From: Bacillota bacterium
Lineage (GTDB): Bacteria; Bacillota; Clostridia; Acetivibrionales; DSM-2933
Length of the DNA stretch: 6,526 bases
Reading direction: 5' to 3'
Assembly (NCBI GenBank): GCA_030705945.1
Contig: JAUZPS010000279.1
Location: forward strand, 1-6,526
The translations under genes were made by a program, and so were the position numbers. Shown one piece after another: positions 4,954 through 6,526 of the stretch (the stretch's first letter is position 1; each line of letters starts with the position of its first letter). Under the pieces are notes generated by a model, which saw nothing but the letters and a program-made list of their open reading frames with translations, did no database searches and was not told where the DNA came from.

Positions 4954-5026
4954 GCCCTCATAGCTCAGTTGGCAGAGCGCATCCATGGTAAGGATGAGGT
5001 CCCCGGTCCGATTCCGGGTGAGGGCT
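4954..5026 (+). tRNA. tRNA-Thr (anticodon GGT)
   Basis: The 73-nt cloverleaf has acceptor arms GCCCTCA (4954-4960) and TGAGGGC (5019-5025), and the anticodon arm CATCC-ATGGTAA-GGATG with anticodon GGT, reading ACC and ACU. No CCA is encoded. The T-arm is CCCGG-TCCGATT-CCGGG: position 55, almost always T (pseudouridine in RNA), is C here (5008). The integrase gene of an integrated element ends about 130 bp downstream, so this 3' end is a candidate attachment site. Confidence 0.94.
5007..5026. other. Possible attachment site (tRNA-Thr T-loop to 3' end)
   Basis: Tyrosine integrases of phages and integrative elements often recombine in the 3' half of a tRNA gene. Here the integrase gene is the next gene and its 3' end faces the tRNA, the usual order excisionase-integrase-att. 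Only one junction is in the window, so the direct repeat that would prove it cannot be seen. The junction could equally lie in 5079-5159. Confidence 0.35.
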
Positions 5027-5036
5027 TCTTGGTAAG

Positions 5037-5078
5037 AATCCTTGAAACGCTTATTAATAAGTGTTTCGGGGATTTTTT
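5037..5078 (+). terminator. Intrinsic terminator after the tRNA pair
   Basis: A long stem joins AATCCTTGAAACGCTT (5037-5052) to AAGTGTTTCGGGGATT (5059-5074), with G-T wobbles, and runs directly into TTTTTT (5073-5078). It ends the tRNA transcript and shields it from the converging integrase gene. Confidence 0.85.
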
Positions 5079-5159
5079 ATTTGCCTCAGACCTTGCCTCG
5101 GGTAATAGTTTTTTACATATTATGGCATGTAATTCTGTCTAAAATCAACTAAATTTATG

Positions 5160-6314
5160 CTAGATGGGTTGTGAATGGGTTGTGCTTGGGTTGTTCTCAT
5201 TATTGTTCTGGTGTAGTAAATCCAGTACTTTTACTGCATCTGTTTTTAGCTGTGGAATTACACTAATGTAAATATCTGATGTAATAGATGTCTTTGCATG
5301 ACCAAGCAATTTTGAGACTACATTTACCGGTACTCCAAGCTCAAACAACCTTGTTGCATATGTATGCCTCGCTGAGTGAAAATTACAGTCATCAATTCCA
5401 GCTTTTTTTGCAATTCTTACAAAGGATCTTTCTACATTTCTTGGACTGATATAATTATTTGTTCTGGTACAAAACACTAGATTCCTGTCCGACTTATATT
5501 CCTGTAATAATTTCATTGCTCTGACTGTGACAGGAACTTTTCTTATACTAGACTTTGTTTTTGGAGTATCCTGAACAATAAGAATATTTTTATTTTGAGT
5601 CGCGCCTTTAAAGTCCTTAACGTAAATAAGGTTTTTATTGACTCTTATTTCTGAATTCTCAAAGTCGATATCACTCCAATTAAGGGCTAACAATTCGCCA
5701 AGTCTCAAACCTGTATCAAGAGCTAAAATGAACAATACATAGAGCTTATCATCTTTTGCATTTTCCAAAAAATTTCTCTCTTCTTCCTGAGTGAAAGCTT
5801 TAATCTCTTTTTGTTCTAATATGGGAAGTTCAATATGTTTGCATGGATTCTTACTTATCATATCATTTGCAAGAGCTTTCTCAAGGCTTGAATTAAGGAT
5901 ATTAAATTGTTTTCTTACAGTCGCAGCTGATAACCTTTTTGATTTTTCATTAATATACTTCTGTATCTGAAGCGCATTAAGATCCTTAAGAGTTATGTGC
6001 CCCAATTCTGGCCATAAATGATGTTTTGATTGAGTTTCATATACTTCATATGTCTTTGGCTTAAGTTTAAGTTTTTTAAAATTTTCAAGCCAAAACAGCA
6101 TCCAAGTTTCCAATTTCATTACTGAAGAATCTTTCAAACCATTTATAGAGGTTATGGATAGTTGTTGAATCTTCCTCACAACTTCAGGTTTGGATTTGCC
6201 ATATACTGACCTTCTTACTCCATCAATCTGAATCTTGCCCATATATGTACCATTTTTGAGTTCTGTAATAGAGCCTTCTCCGTTTTCTCTTTTCGCTTTA
6301 TCTTTCTTTAACAT
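5160..6314 (-). CDS. int: Tyrosine-recombinase integrase of a prophage or integrative element
   Basis: This 384-residue phage/ICE-type integrase catalyses site-specific recombination between element and chromosome. Order of domains: N-terminal arm-DNA-binding region (about 10-55, GEGSITELKNGTYMGKIQIDG), SAM-like core-binding domain (about 68-165), and catalytic domain (about 170-368). The catalytic set is complete: R204 in TGLRLGELLALNW, K254 in TPKTKSSIRKVPV, H313 and R316 in HSARHTYATRL, H339 in LLGHAKTS and nucleophile Y349 in SDIYISV. The start is supported by AAAGGA (minus strand, 6328-6323) 8 bases before the ATG, inside the end of the upstream excisionase-like gene. The last codons contain three 11-bp DNA repeats. 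It converges on the tRNA genes and is probably active by sequence. Confidence 0.96.
   Translation of the reverse strand: MLKKDKAKRENGEGSITELKNGTYMGKIQIDGVRRSVYGKSKPEVVRKIQQLSITSINGLKDSSVMKLETWMLFWLENFKKLKLKPKTYEVYETQSKHHLWPELGHITLKDLNALQIQKYINEKSKRLSAATVRKQFNILNSSLEKALANDMISKNPCKHIELPILEQKEIKAFTQEEERNFLENAKDDKLYVLFILALDTGLRLGELLALNWSDIDFENSEIRVNKNLIYVKDFKGATQNKNILIVQDTPKTKSSIRKVPVTVRAMKLLQEYKSDRNLVFCTRTNNYISPRNVERSFVRIAKKAGIDDCNFHSARHTYATRLFELGVPVNVVSKLLGHAKTSITSDIYISVIPQLKTDAVKVLDLLHQNNNENNPSTTHSQPI
5164..5196. repeat. Three tandem 11-bp repeats in the 3' end of int
   Basis: ATGGGTTGTGA (5164-5174), ATGGGTTGTGC (5175-5185) and TTGGGTTGTTC (5186-5196) are head to tail, with TGGGTTGT identical in all. 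The period of 11 is not a multiple of 3, so the encoded C-terminus (NNPSTTHSQPI) is not repetitive. This points to selection on DNA. Position beside the presumed element end fits integrase arm-type binding sites. Confidence 0.6.
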
Positions 6315-6317
6315 AGA

Positions 6318-6526
6318 TTAATTCCTTTCATAAAAAAATGGATTCTCCATCCACCTTTCAAATGCCGGCTTAGGAATAACAAGCCTTTTACCCATCTGTA
6401 CAGAAGGAAACTCTTTTCTGTGGATTAACTTATAAGCATGTTCTAATGATACTCCTAAAACCTTAGCTACATCTTTGGCTGTAAGAGAAAGCGGTAAATC
6501 TTCAATTTTTGTAATTTTGTTTTCAA
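6318..6526 (-). CDS. Excisionase-like helix-turn-helix protein (partial, 5' end outside window)
   Basis: The visible 68 residues run from ENKITKIEDLPLSLTAKDVA to ERWMENPFFYERN. They contain a winged helix-turn-helix of the excisionase/HTH_17 type: SLTAKDVAKVLGVSLEHAYKLI as the HTH, then GKRLVIPKPAFERWME as the wing and last helix. Such proteins bend DNA at the attachment site and steer the integrase towards excision. The stop lies 3 bp before the integrase start and contains its ribosome binding site, so the two are cotranscribed and probably coupled. The start codon is beyond 6526; family size (about 70 residues) suggests little is missing. It could also be a small regulator not acting in excision. 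Confidence 0.85.
   Translation of the reverse strand, partial: ENKITKIEDLPLSLTAKDVAKVLGVSLEHAYKLIHRKEFPSVQMGKRLVIPKPAFERWMENPFFYERN

Overview
The window looks like a low-GC Firmicute of class Clostridia, probably a Ruminiclostridium/Acetivibrio-type relative. The reasons are AT-rich intergenic DNA, a run of translation and RNA-metabolism genes ending in the stationary-phase sigma factor (mrnC, rlmB, yacP-like NYN nuclease, sigH), a TTG start behind a G-rich ribosome binding site, and tRNA genes without encoded CCA. The species is an inference; no search was run.

Left part (1-950): no protein gene is supported. It holds half of a 101-bp fold-back element at the extreme left edge, a full second copy at 826-926, long perfect hairpins abutting both, and one copy of a second small inverted-repeat element (406-492). 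It also carries a compact minus-strand unit: a consensus-like sigma-A promoter (228-256), about 85 nt of RNA containing CCUCCU, and an intrinsic terminator (137-172). That unit is the best candidate here for an undescribed small RNA.

Middle part (951-4748): a stand-alone CheY-type receiver; Mini-III ribonuclease mrnC; a gene-free gap with a 26-bp tandem repeat and the second copy of the small inverted-repeat element; the 23S rRNA 2'-O-methyltransferase rlmB; and a yacP/rae1-type NYN nuclease gene broken by a third copy of the 101-bp element at a TA dinucleotide. Removing the element plus one TA restores the reading frame exactly. A perfect TTGACA-17-TATAAT promoter then precedes sigH.

Right part (4775-6526): a tRNA-Gly(CCC) and tRNA-Thr(GGT) pair with a terminator, followed by the end of an integrated element on the minus strand: a tyrosine recombinase and, 3 bp upstream of it, a partial excisionase-like HTH protein that runs off the window. 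The 3' end of the integrase gene carries three tandem 11-bp repeats that look like integrase arm-binding sites. The tRNA-Thr 3' end is a plausible attachment site and has an unusual T-loop base.

As a whole, mrnC, rlmB, sigH and the tRNAs form a housekeeping translation/RNA locus that has been invaded by short non-autonomous repeats in its gaps and in one gene, and by a phage or integrative element next to its tRNAs. No transposase for the short elements lies in the window.
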